In this document: positions 36,571 through 47,464 of the stretch, one piece after another
Layout: each line of letters starts with the position of its first letter
Numbering within the stretch: position 1 is the first letter of the stretch
Source: Gammaproteobacteria bacterium
GTDB taxonomy: Bacteria > Pseudomonadota > Gammaproteobacteria > UBA4575
Direction: 5' to 3'
Assembly: GCA_033344735.1 (NCBI GenBank)
Contig: JAWPMW010000001.1
Coordinates: forward strand, 1,804,171-1,868,170
Length of the DNA: 64,000 nucleotides
Program-made: the position numbers and the translations under genes
The notes under the pieces: model-generated
What the model was told of the DNA's origin: nothing
What the model saw: the letters and a program-made list of their open reading frames with translations, nothing else
Databases searched by the model: none

Positions 36571-39405
36571 GTGAGCCAGGATTACAAACACACTCTAAAT
36601 TTGCCAAATACTAGTTTCCCTATGAAAGGTAACTTGGCTCAACGCGAACCAGAAATGTTAAAGCGTTGGCAAGAGTTAGATATTTATCAACATATCCGCG
36701 AAGTATGTGCTGATCGTAAAAAGAAATTTATTCTTCATGATGGCCCTCCATATGCGAATGGAGACATTCATATTGGTCATGCAGTTAATAAAATTCTAAA
36801 AGATATAATTGTTAAAAGCAAAACGTTAAGTGGCTATGACGTACCATTTATTCCTGGCTGGGACTGCCATGGCTTACCTATCGAGGTGATGGTCGAAAAG
36901 AAAAAAGGTAAACCTGGTCATAAAATATCTGAAAAAGATTTTCGCCAAGCTTGTCGTGAATACGCAAAGAAGCAAGTAGACCGTCAACGTGAGGATTTTA
37001 TTCGTTTAGGTGTGTTCGCTGATTGGCAAAATCCATACCTAACAATGAACTTCCAAGTTGAAGCAGACACCGTACGCGCACTCGGGAAGGTCATTGCCAA
37101 TGGGCATTTAGAGAAAGGCTTTAAACCTGTTTACTGGAGCGTGGCCAGTGGCTCTGCACTTGCAGAAGCAGAAGTTGAATATAAAGATAAAACTTCCTAT
37201 GCCATTGACGTTAAATTTACACCTGTAGATCAACCAGCTTTCAAGAAAAAATTTGCAGATACTGCCGAAAATACGACTGCGCATATCGTTATTTGGACGA
37301 CAACACCTTGGACATTACCTGCAAACCAAGCGGTTAGTTTACACCCTGAATTTGAATACTCATTACTGGAAGTCACTCGCGATGATTCAAAGGAGCATCT
37401 ATTATTAGCCTCAGATTTAATTGCATCTTGTTTAGAACGTTATGCTATTGATGAATATAAAGTCATCGGTACCTGTATCGGACAGGATCTCGAACACATA
37501 CAATTGCGACACCCTTTTTATGATAAACAGGTGCCCATCATTTTAGGCGAACATGTCACCACTGAAGCGGGCACTGGTGCGGTACATACAGCACCTGACC
37601 ATGGTGTAGATGATTTCATTGTTGGCAAAAAATATCAGTTAGGCACAATTAATATTGTTAATGATAATGGTGTCTATCGCGATAGCGTTGAGATATTTGC
37701 AGGCCAACATGTACATAAAGTTGATACATCTATCATTGAAAAACTGGAAGATAATTCTAACCTAGTTCATCAGCATCAAATTACCCATAGTTTTCCACAT
37801 TGCTGGCGTACTAAAACTCCTTTGATATTTAGAGCGACACCTCAATGGTTTATCAGCATGAATAAAAACAACCTTCTTCAACGTTCACTAGAAGAAGTTG
37901 AGAATGTTGAGTGGTTACCTGATTGGGGTAAAGCAAGAATTATTAGCATGCTCAGCAATAGTCCAGATTGGTGTGTTTCAAGGCAACGCACTTGGGGTGT
38001 ACCGATTACACTGTTTGTAAACTCCGAATCACAGGAATTACACCCAGACACCGTTACACTTATAGAAGAGGTTGCACAGCGAATTGAAAAAGAAGGCATT
38101 CAAGCTTGGTATGACTTAGAGCCCTCTGATTTGCTTGGTGCTGAGGCAAAAGATTATACCAAGGTTACTGACACCTTAGATGTCTGGTTTGACTCAGGTG
38201 TTACGCACGAGTCTGTGGTGCATCGCCAACCACAGCTCAACTTCCCAGCTGATCTTTATTTAGAGGGCTCTGACCAGCATCGTGGATGGTTCCAGTCTTC
38301 ATTAAAGACAAGCGTTGCCATTAATAACCGCGCGCCTTACAAAACAGTACTCACGCATGGCTTTACTGTCGACGCAAGTGGTCGAAAAATGTCTAAGTCA
38401 TTAGGCAATGTTGTTGCACCACAAAAAATATTCAAATCATTAGGCGCAGATATTTTACGTTTATGGGTAGCCTCTAGCGACTTTAGTAGTGAAATGAATG
38501 TGTCTGATGAAATTCTTAAACGTACTGCAGATTCTTACAGAAGAATGCGCAATACAGTGCGTTACTTACTTTCAAATTTACATGGCTTTGATCCTAGCAA
38601 AGATTTGGTCGCTGCAAATGAAATGATTGCGTTGGATCGATGGGCTGTGAATAGGGTTGCTGTCTTACAGAAACAAGCGATTGACCATTATGAAAAATAT
38701 GAATTTCATCAACTCTATCAAGCACTACATAATTTTTGTAGTTTTGATTTAGGTAGCTTATATTTAGATATTATTAAAGATCGGGTCTACACGACACAAT
38801 CAGATAGTCTTGCTCGAAAATCAGCACAGACTGCAACCTATCATATAGCTCATTCCTTATTACGATTATTAGCACCTATACTGAATTTCACTGCTGAAGA
38901 AGCTTTCTCCCATATTCCTGAAAACCAAGAGACCACTATCTTTACAAAAACTTGGTACCAAGATTTAGCTGAGCTTAGCAATGATGAATATCTTAATGCC
39001 GACACCTGGGATTTAATATTCGATGTTCGACAACTAGTACTGAAAACTTTAGAAGAATATAGAGCAAAAGGCGACATTGGTTCTGGCTTGGATGCTGACG
39101 TAGTCATATATTGTGAAAATGATACAAACAAGGCTTTATCTTTACTTGAGGATGAATTGCGTTTTGTATTAATCACATCCACTGCCACAATGAAGTCATT
39201 GACAGATAGTCCGTCAGACCTTGAGAAATCTGCTTTATCTAATGGCGAGAATATTAAAATTGCAATTCAAAAATCTAAAAATGATAAATGTGTGCGTTGC
39301 TGGCACTTGCGTGAGGATGTTGGCAGTCATAAAGACCACCCCGAACTATGCATGCGCTGCGTTGACAATGTGGATGGCAGCGGTGAAATAAGAAAATATG
39401 CGTAG
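36571..39405 (+). CDS. ileS: Isoleucyl-tRNA synthetase
   Basis: This 944-residue class I synthetase charges tRNA-Ile. Visible are HIGH-type HIGHA in [15 protein letters not shown], the editing domain with [15 protein letters not shown], the WDCHGLPIE block, KMSKSLGN (about 610), and a C-terminal zinc ribbon with four Cys (CVRCWHL and CMRCV). The zinc ribbon and KMSKS context are of the bacterial type 1 enzyme, expected to be mupirocin sensitive. The start is GTG at 36571. The stop overlaps the lspA start by 8 bp. Confidence 0.97.
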   Translation: MSQDYKHTLNLPNTSFPMKGNLAQREPEMLKRWQELDIYQHIREVCADRKKKFILHDGPPYANGDIHIGHAVNKILKDIIVKSKTLSGYDVPFIPGWDCHGLPIEVMVEKKKGKPGHKISEKDFRQACREYAKKQVDRQREDFIRLGVFADWQNPYLTMNFQVEADTVRALGKVIANGHLEKGFKPVYWSVASGSALAEAEVEYKDKTSYAIDVKFTPVDQPAFKKKFADTAENTTAHIVIWTTTPWTLPANQAVSLHPEFEYSLLEVTRDDSKEHLLLASDLIASCLERYAIDEYKVIGTCIGQDLEHIQLRHPFYDKQVPIILGEHVTTEAGTGAVHTAPDHGVDDFIVGKKYQLGTINIVNDNGVYRDSVEIFAGQHVHKVDTSIIEKLEDNSNLVHQHQITHSFPHCWRTKTPLIFRATPQWFISMNKNNLLQRSLEEVENVEWLPDWGKARIISMLSNSPDWCVSRQRTWGVPITLFVNSESQELHPDTVTLIEEVAQRIEKEGIQAWYDLEPSDLLGAEAKDYTKVTDTLDVWFDSGVTHESVVHRQPQLNFPADLYLEGSDQHRGWFQSSLKTSVAINNRAPYKTVLTHGFTVDASGRKMSKSLGNVVAPQKIFKSLGADILRLWVASSDFSSEMNVSDEILKRTADSYRRMRNTVRYLLSNLHGFDPSKDLVAANEMIALDRWAVNRVAVLQKQAIDHYEKYEFHQLYQALHNFCSFDLGSLYLDIIKDRVYTTQSDSLARKSAQTATYHIAHSLLRLLAPILNFTAEEAFSHIPENQETTIFTKTWYQDLAELSNDEYLNADTWDLIFDVRQLVLKTLEEYRAKGDIGSGLDADVVIYCENDTNKALSLLEDELRFVLITSTATMKSLTDSPSDLEKSALSNGENIKIAIQKSKNDKCVRCWHLREDVGSHKDHPELCMRCVDNVDGSGEIRKYA

Positions 39406-39922
39406 ATGGACAACTATTCTGGTCATTGTTTTAACTCTTCTAGATCAAGTTACGAAACGTTTTGCTGAATCAGTGCTTGAATTTGCGCAGCCAATCCCAG
39501 CAATGCCAATGTTTAATTGGATGCTCGTTTACAACGAAGGTGCTGCATTCAGTTTTTTGAGTGAAGCTGGCGGTTGGCAACGTTGGTTTTTTGTTGCTCT
39601 AGCGACAGGAGTATCCATATATATTTTTAATTGGTTACGCAAACTCCGGAGTACTGACATATTGCTAGGTTTTAGTCTTAGCTTTATCCTTAGTGGCGCG
39701 TTAGGAAATTTAATTGATCGTGCGATTTACGGCAAAGTTACCGATTTTATAGATTTTTATTATAAGGCAGACGAATGTATTTATTTTTTCTTCTACCTGC
39801 CCAATAGTGGTTGCCATTGGCCAACGTTCAATATTGCAGATATTTTAATTACACTAGGCGCTAGTTTGCTCGTAATTCAGATTTTTAAAGATAACCCTAA
39901 TAATGAAAACCATACAAATTAA
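39398..39922 (+). CDS. lspA: Lipoprotein signal peptidase (signal peptidase II)
   Basis: This 174-residue inner-membrane aspartic protease removes signal peptides of prolipoproteins, such as the OmpA-like lipoprotein in this window. Four membrane helices are present. Catalytic motifs are [19 protein letters not shown] and FNIADILI, and [11 protein letters not shown] is conserved. It overlaps ileS by 8 bp and ispH by 20 bp. The loop between the catalytic blocks ([20 protein letters not shown]) is a few residues longer than in E. coli. Confidence 0.96.
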   Translation: MRRWTTILVIVLTLLDQVTKRFAESVLEFAQPIPAMPMFNWMLVYNEGAAFSFLSEAGGWQRWFFVALATGVSIYIFNWLRKLRSTDILLGFSLSFILSGALGNLIDRAIYGKVTDFIDFYYKADECIYFFFYLPNSGCHWPTFNIADILITLGASLLVIQIFKDNPNNENHTN

Positions 39923-40853
39923 ACTCGCCAACCCAAGAGGTTTTTGTGCTGGTGTTGATCGCGCAATTGAAATAGTAGAGCGTGCTTTGGAACAGTTTGG
40001 CGCCCCTATTTATGTACGTCATGAAGTCGTACACAACCGATTCGTGGTGGACTCATTACGTGATAAAGGTGCAGTATTTGTAGACGAATTAAATCAAGTT
40101 CCAGATGATTCAACTGTTATTTTCAGTGCCCATGGAGTCTCTAAGTCTGTTCGTAGTGAAGCTGATAGACGAAAACTCACTGTATTTGATGCGACCTGTC
40201 CATTAGTGACTAAAGTACATATAGAAGTTGTACGAAATTGCAAACATGGTCGAGATACAATATTAATAGGGCATAAAGGTCATCCGGAAGTTGAGGGAAC
40301 AATGGGTCAATGTACTGGAGAACATGGCGGAAATATTTACCTCGTCGAATCTCCAGAAGATGTAGACAAAGTTATGGTAGAAAATTCTGAAGAAATTTCT
40401 TTTGTCACTCAAACAACTTTGTCTGTTGATGATACTAAAGAAATTATCGAAAGACTTAAGTATCGCTTCCCGAATATCCAATCACCCAAAAGAGATGATA
40501 TTTGTTATGCCACGCAAAATCGCCAAGATGCTGTGAAGAATTTAGTTAATAACTGTGATCTATTATTAGTTATTGGGTCCATTACAAGTTCTAACTCAAA
40601 CCGTCTAAGAGAAATCGCTGAGAAAAATGGTATTGAATCATATCTGATAGATGATGCTGAGCAAATTTCCGATTCATGGCTAGATGATAAAAAAAATATT
40701 GGAGTTACTGCAGGAGCTTCAGCTCCTGAAATTTTGGTTAAGCAGGTGATTGAAAAATTGGGCTCCTCAGCACATGCGAATGTGGTTGAAATTGGTGGCG
40801 TCGAGGAAAATATTACTTTTGCGGTACCAAAGGAATTAAGAACTACAAGCTAA
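39903..40853 (+). CDS. ispH: 4-hydroxy-3-methylbut-2-enyl diphosphate reductase
   Basis: IspH is the last enzyme of the MEP isoprenoid pathway, producing IPP and DMAPP with an iron-sulphur cluster. It has 316 residues. The three cluster cysteines lie in [22 protein letters not shown] and [11 protein letters not shown]. The catalytic glutamate lies in the [10 protein letters not shown] block, and [11 protein letters not shown] binds the diphosphate. It ends 3 bp before the convergent pilE. Confidence 0.97.
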   Translation: MKTIQIKLANPRGFCAGVDRAIEIVERALEQFGAPIYVRHEVVHNRFVVDSLRDKGAVFVDELNQVPDDSTVIFSAHGVSKSVRSEADRRKLTVFDATCPLVTKVHIEVVRNCKHGRDTILIGHKGHPEVEGTMGQCTGEHGGNIYLVESPEDVDKVMVENSEEISFVTQTTLSVDDTKEIIERLKYRFPNIQSPKRDDICYATQNRQDAVKNLVNNCDLLLVIGSITSSNSNRLREIAEKNGIESYLIDDAEQISDSWLDDKKNIGVTAGASAPEILVKQVIEKLGSSAHANVVEIGGVEENITFAVPKELRTTS

Positions 40854-40856
40854 GCT

Positions 40857-41270
40857 TTACCAAGCATTGGCGGGACCACCTTTTTCATTTCTAGAATTGT
40901 AAGTTAAATCTCCTAAACCACCAGAAAAAGTGGCTGTTGCGGTTAGCTGAATACATTGAGTTATAGGCTCTGCGGGGGTTCCACATGTACCAGCACTTAT
41001 TAAATAAAATGCACCTTCAGTAGACACGCTTCCACCGCCTGCATCAGCATAACTCAGGTCAGCAATCAAATTAGTAGTGTAAGTATTATTACTAGTAAAG
41101 AACTTTCTTTGTTGCTGCATTATTTCCAACAATTTTACTTTAGCATCTGCATAACGAGTTCTCGTTACATGATTTTGATACGACGGATATGCAAGAGATG
41201 CAAGTATTGCGACAATTGCTACTATTATTAACAACTCAACAAGAGTAAAGCCAGATAAATATCTTTTCAC
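40857..41270 (-). CDS. pilE: Type IV minor pilin PilE
   Basis: This 137-residue prepilin has a short leader ending in Gly, followed by FTLVELLIIVAIVAILASLAYP, the prepilin peptidase site and hydrophobic assembly helix (given by position, residues 8-29). The globular part has two Cys (CGTPAEPITQC) that may form a disulphide. In Pseudomonas, PilE is the last product of the fimU-pilVWXY1Y2E operon and joins the pilus-tip complex; the order is the same here. Confidence 0.9.
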   Translation of the reverse strand: MKRYLSGFTLVELLIIVAIVAILASLAYPSYQNHVTRTRYADAKVKLLEIMQQQRKFFTSNNTYTTNLIADLSYADAGGGSVSTEGAFYLISAGTCGTPAEPITQCIQLTATATFSGGLGDLTYNSRNEKGGPANAW

Positions 41271-41271
41271 T

Positions 41272-41646
41272 TTATCTTGCTAGCTCAACTGTACAATCTA
41301 GTAACCATATATGTGTTATCTCTCTCGAGTTAGTCTCGCTAACTTTAAATGCAATTTCTTGATCTTCGTCATCATCTTCTAGTTCATCTTTATCATATTC
41401 ACAATCTGCCTCTGAAGCATCAAAAATTTCCACATCTTCTATTAAATTAAAGCGTGAAGTGCCTATGCGAATTGATTCACCAGAGTTAAACACAGAGTCC
41501 AAATTGCCAAACTTAAGTTTTTCGACTTCAAACGGGGGGTTAAAACTGCAATTACTATTTGGAAAGTCCGTGGAGCTTATTACACATTCTGATGCAAAGG
41601 ATTGTGATGCAAGCATTAATACTAGTAGTGTATAAATTTTTGTCAT
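41272..41646 (-). CDS. Small secreted protein in the PilY2 position (unknown function)
   Basis: I recognise no family. The protein has 124 residues from the ATG at 41646, with a signal peptide (TLLVLMLASQSFA, cleavage near residue 18). The mature part is acidic with a run of Asp/Glu (DELEDDDEDQE) and four Cys, suggesting two disulphides. The start ATG overlaps the pilY1 stop (TGATG), and the stop is 1 bp from pilE, so it is a true operon member. In Pseudomonas aeruginosa the gene at this place is pilY2; homology is not evident by eye. Confidence 0.72.
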   Translation of the reverse strand: MTKIYTLLVLMLASQSFASECVISSTDFPNSNCSFNPPFEVEKLKFGNLDSVFNSGESIRIGTSRFNLIEDVEIFDASEADCEYDKDELEDDDEDQEIAFKVSETNSREITHIWLLDCTVELAR

Positions 41647-44600
41647 CAGAATTCCACCTCTCTCCATGCTTGTCTGCCAACTAATTCTGTTTTTGCCGTG
41701 TTAGTCAAAATAGAATCAATATCTGTATCCGCTAGCTGAGTAATTCGATAATCACCAAAGAAGGTCGAGTCTGATGGGGTTGATTTGAAACGTGTACCAA
41801 CAATTGTTTTTAACTGACCCGCGACATTAATATTATCATTTGAGTCAAATAAGTTATCTGCATTTATATCAAAAATAACTTCTTGTCCAGCGGTTCCATT
41901 TTGGGGGTTTAACGCCAAAGAAAAACCACCTGGCGATGGATCACAGCTTAAAGGCTGTGGAATAATTGTATTAACAAATAACACTCCATTGCGTAACTGT
42001 AATTCACGAATAGCTTTTTCACCTGGAAATATTATATCCCCCGACTCATCCTCCACATCAAAGTCAATAAACCAGCCTTGTCTACTTCCAATAGCGTTAT
42101 TTGTAACTGTTCTTACCTCTAAATTAATTCCCGCAGTGGCATCGACAAAAACATTATTAGATAAAAATTGCTCTCGTAAGTTAGAGATACTGACTTCAGA
42201 GCCAATAGCGTTCGTAATGTTACCTGCTTGATCAAATGCTACTTCATCAAAAACACCGTATATAGACTGTATACCCGTATCTATTGCATCACTTTCTGTA
42301 AAGTAACTTCCAGTTGTAACCACGACCACTACTCCAGCACCATTCTCTCTTTGTACGACTATTGGACGTGTAGTGATAGGCTGTGGATCTCCACTATTAG
42401 ACTCACCAGAATTTGGCGCGACAGCTTTTAGTAAAATAAATCGATTACTTGATGAACTCCAATCTCCTGGATCTTCACTAATAATATTTATTACATGAAG
42501 ATTACCCCGTAAATCTCCTGCATAAAGTCTGTCAATTGTGCCATCAGCATTTAAATCAATGGCTCTGACATCTGCGATACCATTGGGTTTTCCATCACCT
42601 TCAACGCCAGTATTAATTTTTACTAAATCTGAATTTGGTGTTTTGCTCCATACTCCGTCGATGCCTTCATCAATGAAAAGCATGTAGATAATAGCCTCAC
42701 CTTCTTCACTAGTACTGTTATAACCATTTCCAAATACAGCGACCCATCTTTTATTAACCCCATCTGGAGCGTTACTCATCGCTATTAAAGGGCGCCCATA
42801 TGAAAATCCAAGATCACTAATTGATCCATCACTGTTTGCATCTGGATCATCTTCAGGCCCAAACTCCCACATTACTTGATTAACTGGATTCTCTTCAGGT
42901 CCTGGTTCAGTGATATTAAGTGCATAGTATCCACGCCCTCCCGCACCTAATCCACCAACGACAATTGTGTTCCAACTAGGACTAGTACCACCTGCCCTTA
43001 TGTAGGCATCCTCCACGCTTGGCGTTGAATCTACAAAATATTGATGCTTATATTCTGGTCGTGTTAACTCTGAAAGATTTTCAAATACAAAACTGGGGAC
43101 ATAAGCAAATCGCTCATTACCTGTTTGCGCATTGAAGACATGAAACATGCCATCATTTGCGGCGACTAAAACTGAAGCGTCGCGACTAACTTGTTGTGCT
43201 TGAAAATCAAAATATGTTTCACCTTCAATACTAGGCCATGCTCCACCAAACCTCCCCACTGCCTGTGGCTGTCCAACGAAAACAGGTGCTGCATTGGCAA
43301 TAGTGCCAAGCTTTGCATTATGAATGATGCCTCCACCAGTACTATCAGTTTCTGGGCGTATGCGAAATTCACCATCAATAAAGCTAGTCCCCTCTCTTGT
43401 CGTTAATCCTCTCAGATATTCGAGTCGATCCTTACCAATAGGTAGCGGTGTGGCTCTAGCAGGCTCGGGGTTATTTAGGTCTGACTGTTGTGATGAATCA
43501 AGTTCATCAAAATCAAATTCGATACCGTCGTTAATATCATTTGAGAATGTAAAAATAGTTCTTTGCAAATTACTAGCACCATTAACCCCAGCCAATAAAT
43601 CTAATTGCTTAGAAGCACTCCATAAAAATGTTGGCTGAGAACCATCGCTGACATTCAATGTTCCATCTGAGTTAATGCTGACCTCTTGGGCAACCAAGTC
43701 TCCAGAATTACTAAATGAATCATAAAAGGTTCGATATAAAATTAAATCCGCACTTGTTGCTTGTGTATTAATGGCAATTGGCGTTGTTGAACCTAACCCT
43801 GTAGATATAGCTTGTGAAAGATTTGCAGCCGAGGTACCGACTGCTTGTTCAGCAGCATCGATATATTTGCCACGAGCATTAAATGCAGCATGAACAAAGT
43901 CTCTAACTAAATCTAAATCGCTATTGCGAGGATTATTCCAAGGCGGTGCCTCTGATAAGCTTTCTCTTAAGGCTGGTTGTAAAGTAACAATATGTGTTTT
44001 GATATGTTGGTGCAATCGGTCATCTGAATCTAAATCTGCAAAATTTATATCGATGGGCTCAGGAACAACTTCATCTGGTAAATCACTATGAAGATCATCC
44101 TCATAAAATGAAATTGCTAGATCAGCTAATGTGTCTGGAATATTATCTTCAAATGGTGGGCCATCAAATTCTGAAGAATCGTCGCTATCTCTGTCGGAGG
44201 GAGGATTTATAAATATTCGATCATAAAAACCATCACTCGTTAAAATAATATGATTTGCTTGACATGTCCCAGCAGGTATCGATTCTGCAGGACAATCATC
44301 GCTACCTGGATCAGAAGGACTGATCCCAGGGAATAAATCACTATTCCTACAGGCCAAATAGTCCCTCGTTTCTTTATAACGATCTGCCAGCGGAGACTCT
44401 TCACCTACATTAGAAGGTATTGCTTGAGGACTAGAAGAATACAGCGCAGATAATAAATTACTTTTCTCTGCCTCTGTTGCATCGATATTCAATTCTTTAG
44501 CAACTATGTTATTAGCGTTGCTAAAATGCGCTAACCCCACTCGAGCATTATTTTCATTAAAAATATATTCACCCAGAATTGCTTTAACACGCAAATGACG

Positions 44601-45356
44601 GCTACGGTGATAAGAAAACCAGTTAGCAAAATTCTGTAATTCAGGCGAATCTGGCTCTACATCAACTTCACTATCCATTGTGAAATTGCCATCTTCTTTA
44701 CGACTACAGGTGTAATATCTAAATTTATCTATTCCGGTTGATGCCTCAGGTGCCTGAGTAAAATCTATAGTTGAGGAGTTTGCCAAATAAGGATCTAGCG
44801 GTGCATCATCAACTGGCACATCAGCAAACTCTGTACCATCATCCCTAAAGCCTTTCCATGGTTCATAGACAACATCAGGATTATAATAAAGTTTATTAAA
44901 AGCAGCACAGCGGAAACGCCAAGAACGTTCATCTGCTACATAACAATTATTCTGATAAACATTTGAGGTGGTCGAAATACCATATGCATAGCCGCCAAAA
45001 GCTGCGGCTTCTAGTTCGCAACCAGGCCTCTGTGTAATCTGTAATGATGGATCTGACGAACCAAAATTACTGCCGTCAGGGTCAGGGCCAAAAAACAGTC
45101 CCGAACTTAATGCGTCTGCGGTAATAACTTCAAAGTCCTTACTGCCAGAGTCATCTAACAAGATCATTACATTCGCGAATACTGTCGGTGTTAACTCTAG
45201 AGGTGTTTTTGCTAAATCTGGTATCTGTTGAGGAGGCGTTGCAATAGATAAACTTGATGCACATGCAATAATTACAGCAGAGATACTTGTAATAATGCCG
45301 CGTTTAAATTGAAAAGAAGTTAAGCCCATGTTTTTCATTTCAATTTGAAATACCAT
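41646..45356 (-). CDS. pilY1: Type IV pilus tip adhesin PilY1
   Basis: This 1236-residue secreted protein has a signal peptide (about 1-39). The N-terminal half is von Willebrand-like, starting at VMILLDDSGSKDFEV. The C-terminal beta-propeller contains the PilY1 calcium site DLNADGTID at about 933-941 and neighbouring WVAVFGNGYNSTSEEG and GDLRGNLHVI. PilY1 caps pili, promotes extension and adhesion, and in Pseudomonas signals surface contact. An alternative start is ATG at 45338, 1 bp after the pilX stop. The N-terminal half is low in similarity to known proteins and probably sets adhesion specificity. Confidence 0.92.
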   Translation of the reverse strand: MVFQIEMKNMGLTSFQFKRGIITSISAVIIACASSLSIATPPQQIPDLAKTPLELTPTVFANVMILLDDSGSKDFEVITADALSSGLFFGPDPDGSNFGSSDPSLQITQRPGCELEAAAFGGYAYGISTTSNVYQNNCYVADERSWRFRCAAFNKLYYNPDVVYEPWKGFRDDGTEFADVPVDDAPLDPYLANSSTIDFTQAPEASTGIDKFRYYTCSRKEDGNFTMDSEVDVEPDSPELQNFANWFSYHRSRHLRVKAILGEYIFNENNARVGLAHFSNANNIVAKELNIDATEAEKSNLLSALYSSSPQAIPSNVGEESPLADRYKETRDYLACRNSDLFPGISPSDPGSDDCPAESIPAGTCQANHIILTSDGFYDRIFINPPSDRDSDDSSEFDGPPFEDNIPDTLADLAISFYEDDLHSDLPDEVVPEPIDINFADLDSDDRLHQHIKTHIVTLQPALRESLSEAPPWNNPRNSDLDLVRDFVHAAFNARGKYIDAAEQAVGTSAANLSQAISTGLGSTTPIAINTQATSADLILYRTFYDSFSNSGDLVAQEVSINSDGTLNVSDGSQPTFLWSASKQLDLLAGVNGASNLQRTIFTFSNDINDGIEFDFDELDSSQQSDLNNPEPARATPLPIGKDRLEYLRGLTTREGTSFIDGEFRIRPETDSTGGGIIHNAKLGTIANAAPVFVGQPQAVGRFGGAWPSIEGETYFDFQAQQVSRDASVLVAANDGMFHVFNAQTGNERFAYVPSFVFENLSELTRPEYKHQYFVDSTPSVEDAYIRAGGTSPSWNTIVVGGLGAGGRGYYALNITEPGPEENPVNQVMWEFGPEDDPDANSDGSISDLGFSYGRPLIAMSNAPDGVNKRWVAVFGNGYNSTSEEGEAIIYMLFIDEGIDGVWSKTPNSDLVKINTGVEGDGKPNGIADVRAIDLNADGTIDRLYAGDLRGNLHVINIISEDPGDWSSSSNRFILLKAVAPNSGESNSGDPQPITTRPIVVQRENGAGVVVVVTTGSYFTESDAIDTGIQSIYGVFDEVAFDQAGNITNAIGSEVSISNLREQFLSNNVFVDATAGINLEVRTVTNNAIGSRQGWFIDFDVEDESGDIIFPGEKAIRELQLRNGVLFVNTIIPQPLSCDPSPGGFSLALNPQNGTAGQEVIFDINADNLFDSNDNINVAGQLKTIVGTRFKSTPSDSTFFGDYRITQLADTDIDSILTNTAKTELVGRQAWREVEF

Positions 45357-45879
45357 ACATAGCTTCTAAAACAACAACCGTGCTATCTGAGCCCCCTGTA
45401 CCACGCGCAGTTATTTTAAACATCTCTACCATAGAGTCAGTAGCACCTGCGTTGTAAGAATTATCCACATTTAACTCCCTATCACTATCAGGTACTACAG
45501 GGCCTATGTACTGAATTATATATCGTGGTTTTGAAGTGACTCCGCCCATAACATCTACTATAACGGCATCGCTATTATTACCCGTCCAATCTATTGAAGG
45601 TTCATTCCAGGCTTCATCAAAAAGATTTGCTAACAAACCGTCAGAATCATTATCATCAAATGCACTAAGATTAACTGCACCTTCACTATCCAGAAAAGCT
45701 TCTGCTGACCTAATAGCAGACTCTGCGGCCTCAAATGCTGTCATTTTATCTTTCATATTATTTGACATTAGCTCTTGTAAGCCCGATGACTGCATACTGG
45801 ACACCGCAAGCAGTGTCATTACAGTCAGCATAATCAAGCCAACGACGAGCACTACACCATGCTGCTTATTTGTATTAAT
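45340..45879 (-). CDS. pilX: Type IV pilus minor pilin PilX, probable ATT start
   Basis: From the ATT at 45879 the protein begins MNTNKQHGVVLVVGLIML, the usual PilX leader with a Gly before the hydrophobic helix, and continues TLLAVSSMQSSGLQELMSNN. It is 179 residues long. No ATG or TTG exists in this frame between the upstream stop (45885) and the helix. The first GTG (45852) would remove the charged leader and the cleavage site. GGAG lies 7 nt before the ATT. A five-codon-plus frame ATGATGGAGTTAGAAAAT in another phase ends on the ATT and could aid reinitiation. PilX is a core minor pilin of the priming complex with PilV, PilW and PilY1. Confidence 0.85.
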   Translation of the reverse strand: MNTNKQHGVVLVVGLIMLTVMTLLAVSSMQSSGLQELMSNNMKDKMTAFEAAESAIRSAEAFLDSEGAVNLSAFDDNDSDGLLANLFDEAWNEPSIDWTGNNSDAVIVDVMGGVTSKPRYIIQYIGPVVPDSDRELNVDNSYNAGATDSMVEMFKITARGTGGSDSTVVVLEAMYGISN

Positions 45880-45895
45880 TTTCTAACTCCATCAT

Positions 45896-46969
45896 TCAGA
45901 TATTACGAACACTGACTGTCATTGATGAAACGTATCGTTTTCGCTTGTCTCGTGCATGTGTTGGAACACCAGGTGTACCTTCGACATCAATAACTGTATT
46001 AGCAACAACATAAGGCTTTTCATCGAAGCCAGCAGCTTCGCGCAAACCATCTTCACTTGCGAATAGCAATCCTACCCTAACGGTCACTACATCTTGCCAG
46101 TTACTTGCAAGTTCAGAGTTATCAGCCTTTAAATACTTATCCGCCAAGCCATCATTATTTAAATCAAGCCCATAAAGCAATTGCATAGTTTCTACATTCT
46201 CAATTAGTTCTTCACTGGGCGCTGAATTTTGCATAGAGCTATTAACATTTAAATAACGTCGATACAATGAATACTCAGAGCCTGAGCCAGGTGATGAATC
46301 GGTTATGTAATAAGCCACTGCAAAATAATTCGCTAGCTGTGAATCGTTGCTAAATGAATGCCCCAAGTTTGCCGTTGTATTTCCCGGGCTCTCAGTCCCC
46401 GTACCATCCGCAATTGAAATTCGAGTAGGGTCACTTGACTGTATTGCCCCTGCTTGGAACAACCTTGCGGTAGTTGAGTCACAAGCAATCATGAGGCTAC
46501 CTGGCTCCACCCAGTCAGCACCGCCCAAGTCACGTTGCATAATAATCTGGTCATTAGCAGCATCATAAAAATTCACTGCAGCAACCTTATTACCTCCTCG
46601 CAAGATGATTATAGAATCTGACCCGGCTAAAACTTCATTTGTTTCACCAGGAAATGGGTTGGCCCCATTCTCAAAACCTTTGATCGAGTTTTCAAATAAT
46701 GCAGACCACCATTTACTTGAGTTAACAAGGCTTAGTTTGTTTTGTGGTTGACTACATGGAATATATCCAGCCATTCGAATATCACGCGCCAACATTTCTG
46801 TTGAGAACCTTGTATTCTCTTGCAGCCGAGATAATCCCTCTGTAACTCTATAAGTAGATTTAGTCCCAATATATATTTGTAATACACCGCCAACAAGTAA
46901 AAGGCTTAATAATAAAGCCACCATTAATTCAACAATTGTTAATCCAAGCTGTCTGTTAGGTATATGCAT
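45896..46969 (-). CDS. pilW: Type IV pilus minor pilin PilW
   Basis: This 357-residue prepilin-like protein has leader MHIPNRQLG and then LTIVELMVALLLSLLLVGGV, the N-terminal assembly helix. RLQENTRFSTEMLARDIRMAGYIPC (residues 42-66, by position) is typical of PilW. It forms part of the PilVWX-FimT priming complex under PilY1. It lies 3 bp after pilV and 16 bp before the likely pilX start. Confidence 0.9.
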   Translation of the reverse strand: MHIPNRQLGLTIVELMVALLLSLLLVGGVLQIYIGTKSTYRVTEGLSRLQENTRFSTEMLARDIRMAGYIPCSQPQNKLSLVNSSKWWSALFENSIKGFENGANPFPGETNEVLAGSDSIIILRGGNKVAAVNFYDAANDQIIMQRDLGGADWVEPGSLMIACDSTTARLFQAGAIQSSDPTRISIADGTGTESPGNTTANLGHSFSNDSQLANYFAVAYYITDSSPGSGSEYSLYRRYLNVNSSMQNSAPSEELIENVETMQLLYGLDLNNDGLADKYLKADNSELASNWQDVVTVRVGLLFASEDGLREAAGFDEKPYVVANTVIDVEGTPGVPTHARDKRKRYVSSMTVSVRNI

Positions 46970-46972
46970 AGT

Positions 46973-47464
46973 TTATAAACTTGTAAACATAGAAACACTA
47001 TGCTGTTCGCCAGCTGTGTCAGTCCAACGTACGGTAACTTGCGTTTGACCCGCAACTTGCGTAATTTCCCCATCACCTGCAGGCAAAGTTGCTTGAGAAA
47101 CTAATCCACTGCAGTAACTATATTGCTTATAGTTGCCTAAATTACACTTCCACTCTAATAAGTCTAGACTTGCCATTTGTGCAGCAGAACAATTCGACGT
47201 TACACAATTTGGCGCTGGATTCGGCGGTGCATCTCCAAATCCAGTCACATAACTTGTAGTAGTAATAGCCTGCTCGCGATTTGCACGCATACGATCTATG
47301 ACACTGCTCGCTAGTGAAGTTGCCTGGCTTCGAAGGTGGGCATTATAGCTGCTCGATATGCTCTGACCCTGTAAGTTTGCCAAACCTAATAGTCCAACAC
47401 TAAAGACGATAAGGGTAATTAGAACCTCAATTAAACTAAATCCTGATACTTTGCTTCTATTCAT
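46973..47464 (-). CDS. pilV: Type IV pilus minor pilin PilV
   Basis: This 163-residue prepilin has leader MNRSKVSG and helix FSLIEVLITLIVFSVGLLGL. The segment LGLANLQGQSISSSYNAHLRSQA is characteristic of PilV. Four Cys in the globular part (CVTSNC, CNLGNYKQYSYC) may form two disulphides. Its ATG overlaps the fimT stop (TAATG). Confidence 0.9.
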   Translation of the reverse strand: MNRSKVSGFSLIEVLITLIVFSVGLLGLANLQGQSISSSYNAHLRSQATSLASSVIDRMRANREQAITTTSYVTGFGDAPPNPAPNCVTSNCSAAQMASLDLLEWKCNLGNYKQYSYCSGLVSQATLPAGDGEITQVAGQTQVTVRWTDTAGEQHSVSMFTSL

